This document shows positions 1 through 8,239 of a stretch of DNA of 64,000 bases, one piece after another. A model generated the notes under the pieces. That model did no database searches. It worked only from the letters and a program-made list of their open reading frames with translations, and was not told where the DNA came from. Positions within the stretch are counted from its first letter, which is position 1. Every line of letters starts with the position of its first letter. Made by a program: the position numbers and the translations under genes. Source of the stretch: an uncultured Pseudoflavonifractor sp. (lineage in GTDB: Bacteria > Bacillota > Clostridia > Oscillospirales > Oscillospiraceae); NCBI GenBank assembly GCA_947651395.1, contig CANSYW010000004.1, positions 1-64,000 of the forward strand, written 5' to 3'.

Positions 1-27
1 CCACCGCCCCCCGGGGGGTGGTTTTTT
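1..27 (+). terminator. Hairpin terminator of an upstream gene
   Basis: A GC-only stem (ccacc...cccccc pairing with gggggg...ggtgg) is followed directly by six T residues. This is an intrinsic terminator for a transcript entering the window from the left on the + strand. The gene it serves lies outside the window. Confidence 0.5.
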
Positions 28-91
28 GTGGTTACCCCCCCCCTAAAACGGGGGGGGGCCGCGTTCGCTTGGGGCCGGGCCCCACGTTTTT

Positions 92-910
92 TTACAGCCG
101 TTGGAACAGGTGGATCCGAAACTGACCGGTCACCGTCAGCTCCTCCAGCCTCTCCAGCCGCCGCGCGCCCTGCCTGGGCGTCTTCCAGAAATAGGGGGTC
201 ATCCGGTAGAGGTCGCCGATGGCCTGGGGGGTGGGGAGGGTAAAGACGGTCTCCACCGGGAGGATGTCCAGGTAGCGGAAGCCGGGGTATTCCTCCCGCC
301 TGTCCTCGTTTTCGTAGGGGTGTTCGTAGAGTACGGATTTCAGCTCCCACAGATGCCGGGGGGCGGGGACTACATAGAGGAATATACCGCCCGGTTTCAA
401 CACTCTGTAAAACTCCTTCGCCGCCAGAGGGGAGAAGCAGTCGGTGAGGACGTCCACCGACCCATCCCCCAAGGGCAGATGGTACACCGAGGCCACGGCG
501 AACTCTCCGCCGGGCAGTCGCCGGGCCGCCTTCTTAACGGCGGGCTTGGAAAGGTCCACCCCCGCCGTCCGCCCGCCCATGGCGGCTACGGTCTCCGCCA
601 GAGCGGCGGTATACCACCCCTCCCCGCACCCCGCGTCCAGCAGGGCAGGGGCTTGGGGGACATATTTCTCCACCAGGGCGCACAGCGTCTCCCGCAGGGG
701 TCCATACCAGCCCCCCTCCAGAAACCGGGTCCGGGCGGCGGCCATCTCCCTGTCGTCCCCGGGGGCTTTGGAGTGCTGGCGGTTGGCGGGGAGAAGATTC
801 ACATAGCCCTCTTTGGCGAGGTCAAAGCTGTGGCCCCGGGGGCAGGAATACCGCCCCGGCTCCCGCCCCAACCCTTTCCCGCAGATGGGACAGCAAAACA
901 GACTTTCCAT
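92..910 (-). CDS. rlmA: RlmA-family 23S rRNA guanine-N1 methyltransferase
   Basis: 272-residue SAM-dependent methyltransferase of the RlmA/RrmA family, which methylates N1 of a guanine in 23S rRNA (G745 or G748 depending on clade). Residues 7-27 form the family's N-terminal zinc finger, with likely ligands C7, C10, C23 and H27. The Rossmann SAM motif 'LLDAGCGEGWYT' follows at about residue 90. The length matches the family. The start is the ATG at 908-910. The gene is alone on this strand and diverges from the SLH/transglutaminase gene. In Gram-positives this clade can lower susceptibility to macrolides of the tylosin type; whether that holds here is unknown. The family call is firm; the exact target base is inferred. 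Confidence 0.85.
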   Translation of the reverse strand: MESLFCCPICGKGLGREPGRYSCPRGHSFDLAKEGYVNLLPANRQHSKAPGDDREMAAARTRFLEGGWYGPLRETLCALVEKYVPQAPALLDAGCGEGWYTAALAETVAAMGGRTAGVDLSKPAVKKAARRLPGGEFAVASVYHLPLGDGSVDVLTDCFSPLAAKEFYRVLKPGGIFLYVVPAPRHLWELKSVLYEHPYENEDRREEYPGFRYLDILPVETVFTLPTPQAIGDLYRMTPYFWKTPRQGARRLERLEELTVTGQFRIHLFQRL

Positions 911-971
911 CCGGCCCCCTCCTTTTTCCCCAGTATACCACAGGGGGGCGCGGGGGACAAGGGCGGGAAGA

Positions 972-1000
972 TTGACAAGGCCAGGTGGGTAGGCTATGAT
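972..1000 (+). promoter_or_regulatory. Sigma-A promoter of the SLH/transglutaminase gene
   Basis: TTGACA (972-977), 17-bp spacer, TATGAT (995-1000). This is a near-consensus housekeeping promoter about 35 bp upstream of the ATG at 1036, with an 'aggaaggga' ribosome binding site between them. Confidence 0.8.
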
Positions 1001-1035
1001 AGAGATAAATTTCCGTTCAGGAAGGAAGGGATACC

Positions 1036-2799
1036 ATGAAGAAAACCTCTCGCCTGCTCTCCCTGCTGCTCTCGGCGGCCCTGGCCGTCGGTCTGTCCGC
1101 CCCCACCCTGGCGGCCGGCGGACAGGAATACTACCTGAAGACCACCGTCACCGTGGAGGGCGGTCTCCGCTCCGGACTGAAGACCGAGGTTTCAAAGGGC
1201 TTTGCCATCGCCTCCCAGGTCTTCCGGGGAGACCAGTCCGGCGCCCTGAACTGGGACGATACCCTCACCCGGGCCGAGGCGGTGACCATGATCATCCGCC
1301 TCATGGGCATGGACGAGGAGGCCCAGGCCGCCGCCTCCAAGCCCTCCCCCTTCACCGACGTTCCCGACTGGGCCAAGGGCTATGTGAATCTGGCCTCTGA
1401 AAAGGGGATCGCCAAGGGGGTGGGCAACGGCCGCTTTGACCCCTCCGGGGTGTGCGGCGCCCGGGAGTTCATCACCATGCTCTACCGGCTGACCCATCTT
1501 ACCGAGGGGGAGGACTACGCCTGGGCCTCCGCTCTGGAGGACTTTGTCTCCGGTGTAAAGGAGCTGCGGGATCTCCGGAGCAGCGGCTGGTCCCTGCCCT
1601 TCGCGCCGGAAAACTTTGCCACGGGGCTGAAAAACTGGTTTGACCAGGACGGCCCCTTCACCCGGGAGGTCACCGCCGACGTGATGTACCTGATGCTCAA
1701 CTTCAATGCCGGCCCTGAGAAGGAGAGCCTGGGCGACATTCTGGCCTCCGAGTACGGTATGTCCGACGTCCTTCTCTATGACCACTACGTCCGCCGCACC
1801 GCCTACGATATGCGGGGGACCACCAGCCTGACTTTGGAGAACTTCACCGGGGACGGTAAGACCGTAACGCTCTCCATCCAGAATGGCAAGCTCACCGTGG
1901 ACGACAGCCGCAAGGGGGACATGTCGGTGGATCTTCCCTCGGGCAGCGTCTCCGCCGGAAGTCCCATCACCCTGCCCAAGGAGACCTTTACCTCCGCCCT
2001 CCGCTACCAGGACCGTTTTCTGGCCGGCTATGACGAGGATGGGGATCCTCTCTACGGCGCCAAGGGCTATAATGAAAAATTCACCGTGACCTACGCCGAC
2101 GGGGAGTGGTCCCTGTCCAAGTGGGATGAGGAGAACTACGCCCCCGACTACGCCTACATCTACGCCTACCGCAGCGACGATCACTGGGAGGCCCTCCGCC
2201 GGCAAGACTGGGGGGAGGAGATCACCCCGGAGATCCAGGCCCTGGCCGATCAGCTCACCGCGGGGAAGAAGACCGAGCTGGAGAAGGCGGACGCCCTGTG
2301 TGAGTGGATCGCCACCCACATTTATTACGACTATGTGGATCTCAAAGCTCATATCGACGATATCAAGGATCAGAGCGCCGCCGCCGTGCTGGAGCGCCGC
2401 ACCGCCATCTGCGACGGCTACTCCGCCCTGACCCTGGCCATGCTCCGGGCCGCCGGTCTGGAGTGCTATGAGGAGACGGGCCAGGGCAACCGCCTGACCC
2501 ACGGCTGGAACGTGGCCTTCCTGGACGGGGAGTGGGTGGTCATCGACAACACCTGGGACAGCTCCCTGACCTACGAGAAGAACCCGGGGGAGGGCTATAT
2601 GTGCACCTACGACGACCCGGAGCTTATCTTTGAGGTCCGCGCCCCCAAGGATCACCTGGAGCCCCAGGCCGAGCGCAGCATATTCGGCAGCTACTTTAAC
2701 ATGAACTACGACGACTTCTACAAGGCCCATACCCTCTGGCGCCAGCCCCTCTACGCCAGCAAGACCGTCCTCAACGTCAACCACGTCCTGCCCCAGTAA
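1036..2799 (+). CDS. Exported SLH-domain and transglutaminase-like protein
   Basis: 587 residues. A Sec signal peptide (MKKTSRLLSLLLSAALAVGLSAPTLAA) is followed by S-layer-homology-like segments ('AVTMIIRLMGM', 'PFTDVPDWAKGYVNLASEKGI') at about 60-150, which usually tether proteins to secondary cell-wall polymers. A middle region of about 200 residues has no recognised fold. A C-terminal transglutaminase-like core follows, with a visible Cys-His-Asp triad: C459 in 'TAICDGYS', H489 in 'THGWN', D504 in 'VIDNTWD'. The core is of the bacterial type usually associated with peptide-bond hydrolysis or cross-linking. The gene is monocistronic with its own promoter. Substrate unknown; surface localisation is inferred from the signal and SLH parts. 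Confidence 0.85.
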   Translation: MKKTSRLLSLLLSAALAVGLSAPTLAAGGQEYYLKTTVTVEGGLRSGLKTEVSKGFAIASQVFRGDQSGALNWDDTLTRAEAVTMIIRLMGMDEEAQAAASKPSPFTDVPDWAKGYVNLASEKGIAKGVGNGRFDPSGVCGAREFITMLYRLTHLTEGEDYAWASALEDFVSGVKELRDLRSSGWSLPFAPENFATGLKNWFDQDGPFTREVTADVMYLMLNFNAGPEKESLGDILASEYGMSDVLLYDHYVRRTAYDMRGTTSLTLENFTGDGKTVTLSIQNGKLTVDDSRKGDMSVDLPSGSVSAGSPITLPKETFTSALRYQDRFLAGYDEDGDPLYGAKGYNEKFTVTYADGEWSLSKWDEENYAPDYAYIYAYRSDDHWEALRRQDWGEEITPEIQALADQLTAGKKTELEKADALCEWIATHIYYDYVDLKAHIDDIKDQSAAAVLERRTAICDGYSALTLAMLRAAGLECYEETGQGNRLTHGWNVAFLDGEWVVIDNTWDSSLTYEKNPGEGYMCTYDDPELIFEVRAPKDHLEPQAERSIFGSYFNMNYDDFYKAHTLWRQPLYASKTVLNVNHVLPQ

Positions 2800-2800
2800 G

Positions 2801-2840
2801 AAAAAAGCGCCCCCGGCGGGAATCTCCCGCCGGGGGCGTG
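2801..2840. terminator. Bidirectional terminator between convergent genes
   Basis: Perfect 13-bp stem (2808-2820 with 2826-2838), loop AATCT. An A6 run on the left gives a U6 tract for the minus-strand gene. The right side is only weakly T-rich (tgttt). It serves the minus-strand membrane gene best and probably the + strand gene as well. Confidence 0.8.
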
Positions 2841-2866
2841 TTTGCCCTTGTCCATAGAAGCCGCAT

Positions 2867-3445
2867 TTACCCCTTCCGCCCCCGCAGCCATATGTCCCGG
2901 GCCAGCAGGGTGGCGGAGATGGTGAAAAACACCTCCAGGGCGGTGGATACCATTTGGGGGATCAAAAAAAGGAGGGCGGAGACGGCCACGATGGCCCACC
3001 AGGCCCTCAGGGGGGCGCGCCAACGCTCCGGATCCTCCCGGCGCAGGGAGAGAAGGAGGATCAGCAAGGCGGCCATGAGCAGCGCGCAGGCCAGGGCGGC
3101 CAGCAGCACATGGAGGGCGGCGTATTTGGGGAAGCGGGCGGGGAGGTAGGGGATGGCCAGGGCGTAGCCCAGACTGAGGATGGCCAGGAGGGTCAGGATC
3201 AGCACCCCCACTCTGGCCCTGAGGCGGGGCAACCGTCCCGACAGACCCACCAGCATCACCAGAAAATAAACCCCCGCCAGGATTCCCCAATAGATAAAGC
3301 CCCGGTAGTGATCCGCCCCCATGACGGCGATGACCGAAAAGTTGGAGGCAAACCACTCCTTGCTCCCGGCAAAGAGCAGGGTGTAGGCGGGGATGAGAAA
3401 GCAGGCTACAAGATCCAGCCAAAAATGGTGTGAGGTTCGTTTCAT
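2867..3445 (-). CDS. Small integral membrane protein of unknown function
   Basis: 192 residues, almost entirely hydrophobic, with about five predicted membrane segments (roughly 8-26, 46-68, 79-101, 109-134 and 148-182). A short basic N-terminus (MKRTSHHF) and a basic C-terminus (RGRKG) suggest which ends face the cytoplasm. I recognise no family motif. Length, composition, the ATG with a good upstream ribosome binding site and the terminator at 2801-2840 support a real gene. It diverges from the ABC-F gene and shows no operon partner, so context gives no clue to its role. Confidence 0.7.
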   Translation of the reverse strand: MKRTSHHFWLDLVACFLIPAYTLLFAGSKEWFASNFSVIAVMGADHYRGFIYWGILAGVYFLVMLVGLSGRLPRLRARVGVLILTLLAILSLGYALAIPYLPARFPKYAALHVLLAALACALLMAALLILLLSLRREDPERWRAPLRAWWAIVAVSALLFLIPQMVSTALEVFFTISATLLARDIWLRGRKG

Positions 3446-3524
3446 AGTGATCTCCTGTTTGGGCGTCGTTTTTACCTATTATATGAGATCGGGAGGAAAG
3501 AAACAAGGAAAAGGGATATTTTCC

Positions 3525-3553
3525 TTGCCTTTCCCGCCCCTTGCTGATACAAT
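3525..3553 (+). promoter_or_regulatory. Sigma-A promoter of the ABC-F gene
   Basis: TTGCCT (3525-3530), 17-bp spacer, TACAAT (3548-3553). The ATG at 3590 follows a short leader with an 'aaaggag' ribosome binding site. Confidence 0.7.
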
Positions 3554-3589
3554 AGCAGGGCTGAATTTTTATTTCCAAAGGAGTACGCC

Positions 3590-5188
3590 ATGATCACCGT
3601 TTCCGATCTTTCCCTCAACTATTCGGGCACCCCCCTGTTTTCCCACGTGGATCTGCAGTTCATCAAGGGCAACTGCTACGGTATCATCGGGGCCAACGGG
3701 GCGGGAAAGTCCACCTTTCTGAAGATCCTCTCCGGCCAGCTGGAGCCCACCTCCGGAGAGGTGTCCGTGCTACCCAACACCCGTATGTCGGTGCTCAAGC
3801 AGGATCAGAACCAGTATAACGCCTACACCGTGATGGACACCGTTCTCATGGGCAATCAGCACCTCTACGACATCGGCAAGGAGATGAACGCCCTCTACGA
3901 GAAGGAGGACTTCACCGATGAAGACGGCATCAAGGCCGCGGAGCTCCAGGCGGAGTACGCCGAGCTGGGGGGCTACGAGTCCGAGTCCGACGCCTCCCGG
4001 ATCCTCCAGGGGCTGGGGGTGGGCACCCAGTACCACGACACCCTGATGGAGAATATGGACGCCCGGCTCAAGGTGAAGGTGCTGCTGGCCCAGGCTCTGT
4101 TCGGCAATCCCGACATCCTGATGATGGACGAGCCCACCAACAACCTGGACATCGCCGCCACCAACTGGCTGGAGGACTTTCTGCTGGACTTTGAGGGCAC
4201 CGTCATCGTGGTCAGCCATGACCGCCACTTCCTCAATACCATCTGCACCCACATTGTGGACATCGACTACAATAAGATCAAGCTCTATGTGGGCAACTAC
4301 GACTTCTGGTACGACGCCAGCCAGCTCATGCAGCAGCTGATGAAGAACCAGAACAAAAAGAACGAGGAGAAGGCCCAGGAGCTCAAGGAGTTTATCTCCC
4401 GGTTCTCCGCCAACAAGTCCAAGTCCAAGCAGGCCACCGCCCGCCGGAAACTGCTGGAGAAGATCTCCCTGGAGGAGATCCCCGCCTCCTCCCGCCGCTA
4501 CCCCTGGGTCCAGTTTTCCCCGGATCGGGAGGTGGGCAAGGACATTCTCTTTGTCACCGACGTGAGCAAGACTGTGGACGGGGTGAAGGTGCTGGACAAG
4601 GTCTCCTTCATTGTGGGCCATGGGGACAAGATCGCCTTTGTGGGGGACAACGAGAACGCCCACACCGCCCTCTTCAAGATCCTCACCGGGGAGTGGGAGC
4701 CCGACGAGGGCACGGTGAAGTGGGGCCAGACCGCCACCTTCTCCTATTTCCCCAAGGACAACACGCAATACTTTGAGGGCTGCGGCGACAACCTGGTGGA
4801 GTGGCTGCGCCAGTTCTCCTCCGATCCTCACGAGGCCTATCTGAGAGGCTTCCTGGGCCGGATGCTCTTCTCGGGAGACGATGTATACAAGCCTGTGAAG
4901 GTTCTCTCCGGCGGAGAGAAGGTCCGGTGTATGCTCTCCCGGATGATGCTCTCGGGGGCCAATGTGCTGCTGCTGGATCAGCCCACCAACCACCTGGATC
5001 TGGAGTCCATCGCCGCGGTGAATAACGGCCTGGAGGCGGTGAAGTGCAACGTGCTCTTCTCCTGCCACGACCACCAGCTGGTGGAGACGGTGGCCAACCG
5101 GGTGTTTGACTTCACCCCCGAGGGTAAGCTCATCGACATGCCCATGACCTACGACGAGTATCTGGCCCGTCAGGCCCAGGCGGAATAA
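3590..5188 (+). CDS. ABC-F subfamily ATPase (YbiT/YkpA-like) with one degenerate ATP site
   Basis: 532-residue soluble ABC-F protein with two nucleotide-binding domains joined by a charged linker (about 240-300) and no membrane segments. ABC-F proteins bind the ribosome near the E site. NBD1 has an intact Walker A (GANGAGKS, about 34-41) and Walker B with catalytic Glu (MMDEPTNNLD), but its signature is replaced by 'MDARLKVKVLLAQ'. NBD2 has an intact signature LSGGEK (about 438) but a degenerate Walker A (GDNENAHT) and Gln in place of the catalytic Glu (LLLDQPTNHLD). In a head-to-tail pairing this gives one complete and one dead ATP site. It looks like a housekeeping translation factor rather than an ARE-type resistance protein, but that is inferred from the family only. 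Confidence 0.9.
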   Translation: MITVSDLSLNYSGTPLFSHVDLQFIKGNCYGIIGANGAGKSTFLKILSGQLEPTSGEVSVLPNTRMSVLKQDQNQYNAYTVMDTVLMGNQHLYDIGKEMNALYEKEDFTDEDGIKAAELQAEYAELGGYESESDASRILQGLGVGTQYHDTLMENMDARLKVKVLLAQALFGNPDILMMDEPTNNLDIAATNWLEDFLLDFEGTVIVVSHDRHFLNTICTHIVDIDYNKIKLYVGNYDFWYDASQLMQQLMKNQNKKNEEKAQELKEFISRFSANKSKSKQATARRKLLEKISLEEIPASSRRYPWVQFSPDREVGKDILFVTDVSKTVDGVKVLDKVSFIVGHGDKIAFVGDNENAHTALFKILTGEWEPDEGTVKWGQTATFSYFPKDNTQYFEGCGDNLVEWLRQFSSDPHEAYLRGFLGRMLFSGDDVYKPVKVLSGGEKVRCMLSRMMLSGANVLLLDQPTNHLDLESIAAVNNGLEAVKCNVLFSCHDHQLVETVANRVFDFTPEGKLIDMPMTYDEYLARQAQAE

Positions 5189-5262
5189 GGGGTCGCTTTT
5201 CAAACAGGGAAAAGTGTGCTATACTATTCTATTCCCAAAATTCCTCGCAGGGGGGAGTCAGT

Positions 5263-6129
5263 ATGCGAAAAGATATTATCCTGCCCGGAGCCGCGGCCGC
5301 CGTGGGCGCTTTGGGCTTTGGCCTGCGGCGGTGGCATTTGGCCTCCGGCTTTGAGCCGGACACCGGCCTGGCCATCCCTGGCGCTCCCGCCGTCGTGGCC
5401 CTGGCCGTCTGTGCGGCGGCCCTGGCGACGCTGGTGTTTCTGGCGGTTCTGGGCAACCGGGAGCGACGCTCCTGGAGCCGGGCGTTCCGCGGGGCCCGGG
5501 ACTGTCCGGTCTATATGACGGCCGTGGTCCTGGCGGCCTTCCTCCTGCTGCTCAGCGCCGGCGTGGAGGTGCTGGCCTATCCGGGCGCCTATCAGGCGGC
5601 CAGGTCGGCGGAGAACTGGGGACTGCGGACGGCGGGAATGGTGCTCTCCCCTCTGCGGATCCTTCTGTGTCTGGGCGGCTGCCCCTGCACGCTGCTTTGG
5701 GCCCGGAACCTTTACCGGGGAGGAAAGGGCGGAAGGGAGAGCCTTCCTCTGCTGGAGCTGTGTCTGCTCTACTGTGTGTGGCTGGTGTCCAACTACCAGA
5801 ACTGCGCCGCCAATCCGGTGGTGGAGGATTATATCTGGGAGGTGCTGGCCATTTGCCTGAGCCTGCTGGGACTCTACTATGTGGCCAGCTACTCCTTTTT
5901 AAAGGAGGGGCGGCCCCGGCGGACGGTGCTGGCCTGCCTGATGGGGACGTTCTTCTCCCTGACGGCCATGGGGGGAGGGATCTCCCCGGCGGAGCTGCTG
6001 CGCTGCGGCTTCTCGGTGCTGTTTCTGAGCGCCCACGCCGCCCTGCTGCTGCAGGATCATCCGGAGGAGGAAGAAGAGGAAGAGACCCCGGAGCTTACGG
6101 AAGAAAAGGAGGCACAAGACCATGCCTGA
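5263..6129 (+). CDS. Polytopic membrane protein, unknown function, upstream of metG
   Basis: 288 residues with about seven hydrophobic segments. A small Cys-rich loop (CLGGCPCTLL) lies mid-protein, and the highly acidic cytoplasmic tail contains a run of Glu (PEEEEEEETPE). I recognise no family. The gene has a good ribosome binding site (gggggag) and its last 8 bp overlap the start of metG, so the two are almost certainly co-transcribed and possibly translationally coupled. The pairing does not by itself imply a role in translation. Confidence 0.7.
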   Translation: MRKDIILPGAAAAVGALGFGLRRWHLASGFEPDTGLAIPGAPAVVALAVCAAALATLVFLAVLGNRERRSWSRAFRGARDCPVYMTAVVLAAFLLLLSAGVEVLAYPGAYQAARSAENWGLRTAGMVLSPLRILLCLGGCPCTLLWARNLYRGGKGGRESLPLLELCLLYCVWLVSNYQNCAANPVVEDYIWEVLAICLSLLGLYYVASYSFLKEGRPRRTVLACLMGTFFSLTAMGGGISPAELLRCGFSVLFLSAHAALLLQDHPEEEEEEETPELTEEKEAQDHA

Positions 6130-8089
6130 AAAGTTTTATATCACCACACCCATCTACTACCCCTCGGACAAACTCCACATCGGCCACACCTACTGCACGG
6201 TGGCCACCGACACACTGGCCCGGTATAAGCGGCTCCAGGGCTATGACGTCATGTTCCTCACCGGCACCGACGAGCACGGCCAGAAGATCGAGGACAAGGC
6301 CAAAGAGGCGGGTGTTACCCCTAAGGAGTTCGTGGACAATATTGTAGAGGGACCCCGGGGGGTCAAGGATCTGTGGAAGCTGATGAACATTTCCAACGAC
6401 AGGTTTATCCGTACCACGGACGACTACCATGTGAAGGCCATCCAGCGCATCTTTAAGAAGATGTACGACAACGGGGATATCTATAAGGGCGTATACAAGG
6501 GCAAGTACTGCAAACCCTGTGAGAGTTTCTGGACAGAGTCCCAGTTGGTGGACGGCAAGTGCCCTGACTGCGGCCGGGAGGTGCAGGACGCGGAGGAGGA
6601 GGCCTATTTCTTCCGCCTGTCCAAGTACGCCGACCGCGTCCAGCATCTGCTGGAGGACACCGATTTCTTAGAGCCCCACAGCCGGGTCAACGAGATGGTG
6701 AACAACTTTATCAAGCCCGGCCTGGAGGATCTGTGCGTGTCCCGCACCTCCTTCTCCTGGGGCGTGCCGGTGGACTTTGATCCCAAGCATGTGGTCTATG
6801 TGTGGATCGACGCCCTTTCCAACTATATCACCGCCCTGGGCTATGAAAACGACAAATATGACGACTACGACAAGGGCTGGTGGCCCGGGGTCAACATCGT
6901 AGGCAAAGAGATCGTCCGGTTCCACTCCATCATCTGGCCCGCCATGCTTATGAGCCTGGGGGAGCCTCTGCCCAAAAAGGTCTATGGTCACGGCTGGCTG
7001 CTGCTGGACGGCGGTAAGATGTCCAAAAGCAAGGGTAACGTGGTGGATCCCTATATCCTGGCGGAGAAGTTCGGGGTGGACGCCCTGCGGTTCTTCCTGA
7101 TGCGCACCTTCCCCTTCGGCTCGGACGGCAACTTCTCCAACGAGCTGCTGATCCAGACCATCAACACCGATCTGGCCAATGACCTGGGCAACCTGCTTAG
7201 CCGCACCGTGTCCATGGTGGACAAGTATTTCGGCGGGACTCTGCCCGCCGAACAGGCCGCCGATGAGGCTCTGGACGCGCCCCTGACGGAGCTGGCCTCG
7301 GGCCTGCGGGATCGCTATGAGGAGGCCATGGAGCATTACGCCCCCCACAAGGCCCTGGAAGAGGTATTCAAGGTCATCAGCCGGGCCAACAAGTATATTG
7401 ATGAGAACGCCCCCTGGGCCCTTGCCAAGGACATGGAAGCCAACGGCTCCCGGCTCGGGCGGGTCATGTATAACCTGCTGGAGGCCCTTCGCCTGAGCGC
7501 GGTGCTGCTGACCCCCTTCATGCCCGAGACCACCGCCAAGATCTTCGACCAGATCGGCGCCTGCCAGGGCTGCCGTACCTGGGACAGCGCCGGGCACTGG
7601 GGCAGCCTCAGCGTCACTGTTACGGTAAAGCGGGGAGAGAACCTGTTCCCCCGTATTGACGCGGAGAAGGAGCTGGCCGAGCTGGAGGCCGCCGCTGAGG
7701 CGGCCGGGAAAGCAGCCCTGCCGGCGCTGGAGATCGAGCCGCTGACGCAGGAGAAGGTGGATTTCGACACCTTCTGCAAGTCCGACTTCCGGGCGGTGAA
7801 GGTGAAAGCCTGCGAGGCGGTGAAGAAGAGCGAGAAGCTGCTGCGCTTCACCCTGGACGACGGCACCGGCGCCGACCGGCAGATCCTCTCGGGCATCCAC
7901 AAGTTCTACGAGCCTGAGGAGCTCATCGGCAAGACCCTGGTGGCCATTGTCAACCTGCCTCCCCGGAAGATGATGGGGCTGGACAGCTGCGGTATGCTTC
8001 TGTCCGCGGTCCACACGGAAAAGGGGGAGGAAAAGCTCCACCTGATCATGGTGGACGACGCCATCCCCGCCGGGGCCAAGCTGTGCTGA
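6122..8089 (+). CDS. metG: Methionyl-tRNA synthetase
   Basis: 655-residue class I aminoacyl-tRNA synthetase that charges tRNA-Met. It has the HIGH motif (H19-I-G-H22) and KMSKS (about 299-303). A CxxC...CxxC zinc knuckle in the CP domain ('CKPC', 'CPDC', about 130-150) marks the zinc-binding MetRS form. The C-terminus carries the EMAPII/Trbp111-like tRNA-binding OB domain ('DFDTFCKSDFRAVKVKACE' onward), common in Firmicutes. The length is typical. The start overlaps the upstream membrane-protein gene by 8 bp. No T-box leader is visible upstream. Confidence 0.97.
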   Translation: MPEKFYITTPIYYPSDKLHIGHTYCTVATDTLARYKRLQGYDVMFLTGTDEHGQKIEDKAKEAGVTPKEFVDNIVEGPRGVKDLWKLMNISNDRFIRTTDDYHVKAIQRIFKKMYDNGDIYKGVYKGKYCKPCESFWTESQLVDGKCPDCGREVQDAEEEAYFFRLSKYADRVQHLLEDTDFLEPHSRVNEMVNNFIKPGLEDLCVSRTSFSWGVPVDFDPKHVVYVWIDALSNYITALGYENDKYDDYDKGWWPGVNIVGKEIVRFHSIIWPAMLMSLGEPLPKKVYGHGWLLLDGGKMSKSKGNVVDPYILAEKFGVDALRFFLMRTFPFGSDGNFSNELLIQTINTDLANDLGNLLSRTVSMVDKYFGGTLPAEQAADEALDAPLTELASGLRDRYEEAMEHYAPHKALEEVFKVISRANKYIDENAPWALAKDMEANGSRLGRVMYNLLEALRLSAVLLTPFMPETTAKIFDQIGACQGCRTWDSAGHWGSLSVTVTVKRGENLFPRIDAEKELAELEAAAEAAGKAALPALEIEPLTQEKVDFDTFCKSDFRAVKVKACEAVKKSEKLLRFTLDDGTGADRQILSGIHKFYEPEELIGKTLVAIVNLPPRKMMGLDSCGMLLSAVHTEKGEEKLHLIMVDDAIPAGAKLC

Positions 8090-8170
8090 GGAGGCCAACA
8101 GACAAAAAGGACGGCTCCTGAGGCCCTGAAAGCCCTGGACGGGAGTCGATGCGCCTGACAGGTGACAAAA

Positions 8171-8216
8171 AGAACCCGGCGGATGGTTGCCCTTTGGCCC
8201 TCCGCCGGGTTATTCT
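8171..8216 (+). terminator. Probable terminator after metG
   Basis: 11-bp stem AACCCGGCGGA/TCCGCCGGGTT (8173-8183 with 8201-8211), 17-nt loop, followed by a short AT-rich stretch (attctta). The weak U tract makes it less certain than others in the window. It lies inside the extended ORF call for the next gene, which argues for that gene's later start. Confidence 0.6.
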
Positions 8217-8239
8217 TACACCGTAAGGAGGGATGCCAC

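Noticed and set aside
1192-2784. Antisense ORF of 530 codons opposite the SLH/transglutaminase gene
   Set aside because: High GC makes long open antisense frames common. It has low-complexity Val/Gly/Leu-rich content, no domain and no start site, and the + strand gene is well supported.
3590-5188. Antibiotic-resistance ABC-F (ARE) protein
   Set aside because: Motifs and linker resemble the housekeeping YbiT/YkpA-type group, not Vga/Msr/Optr-type proteins.
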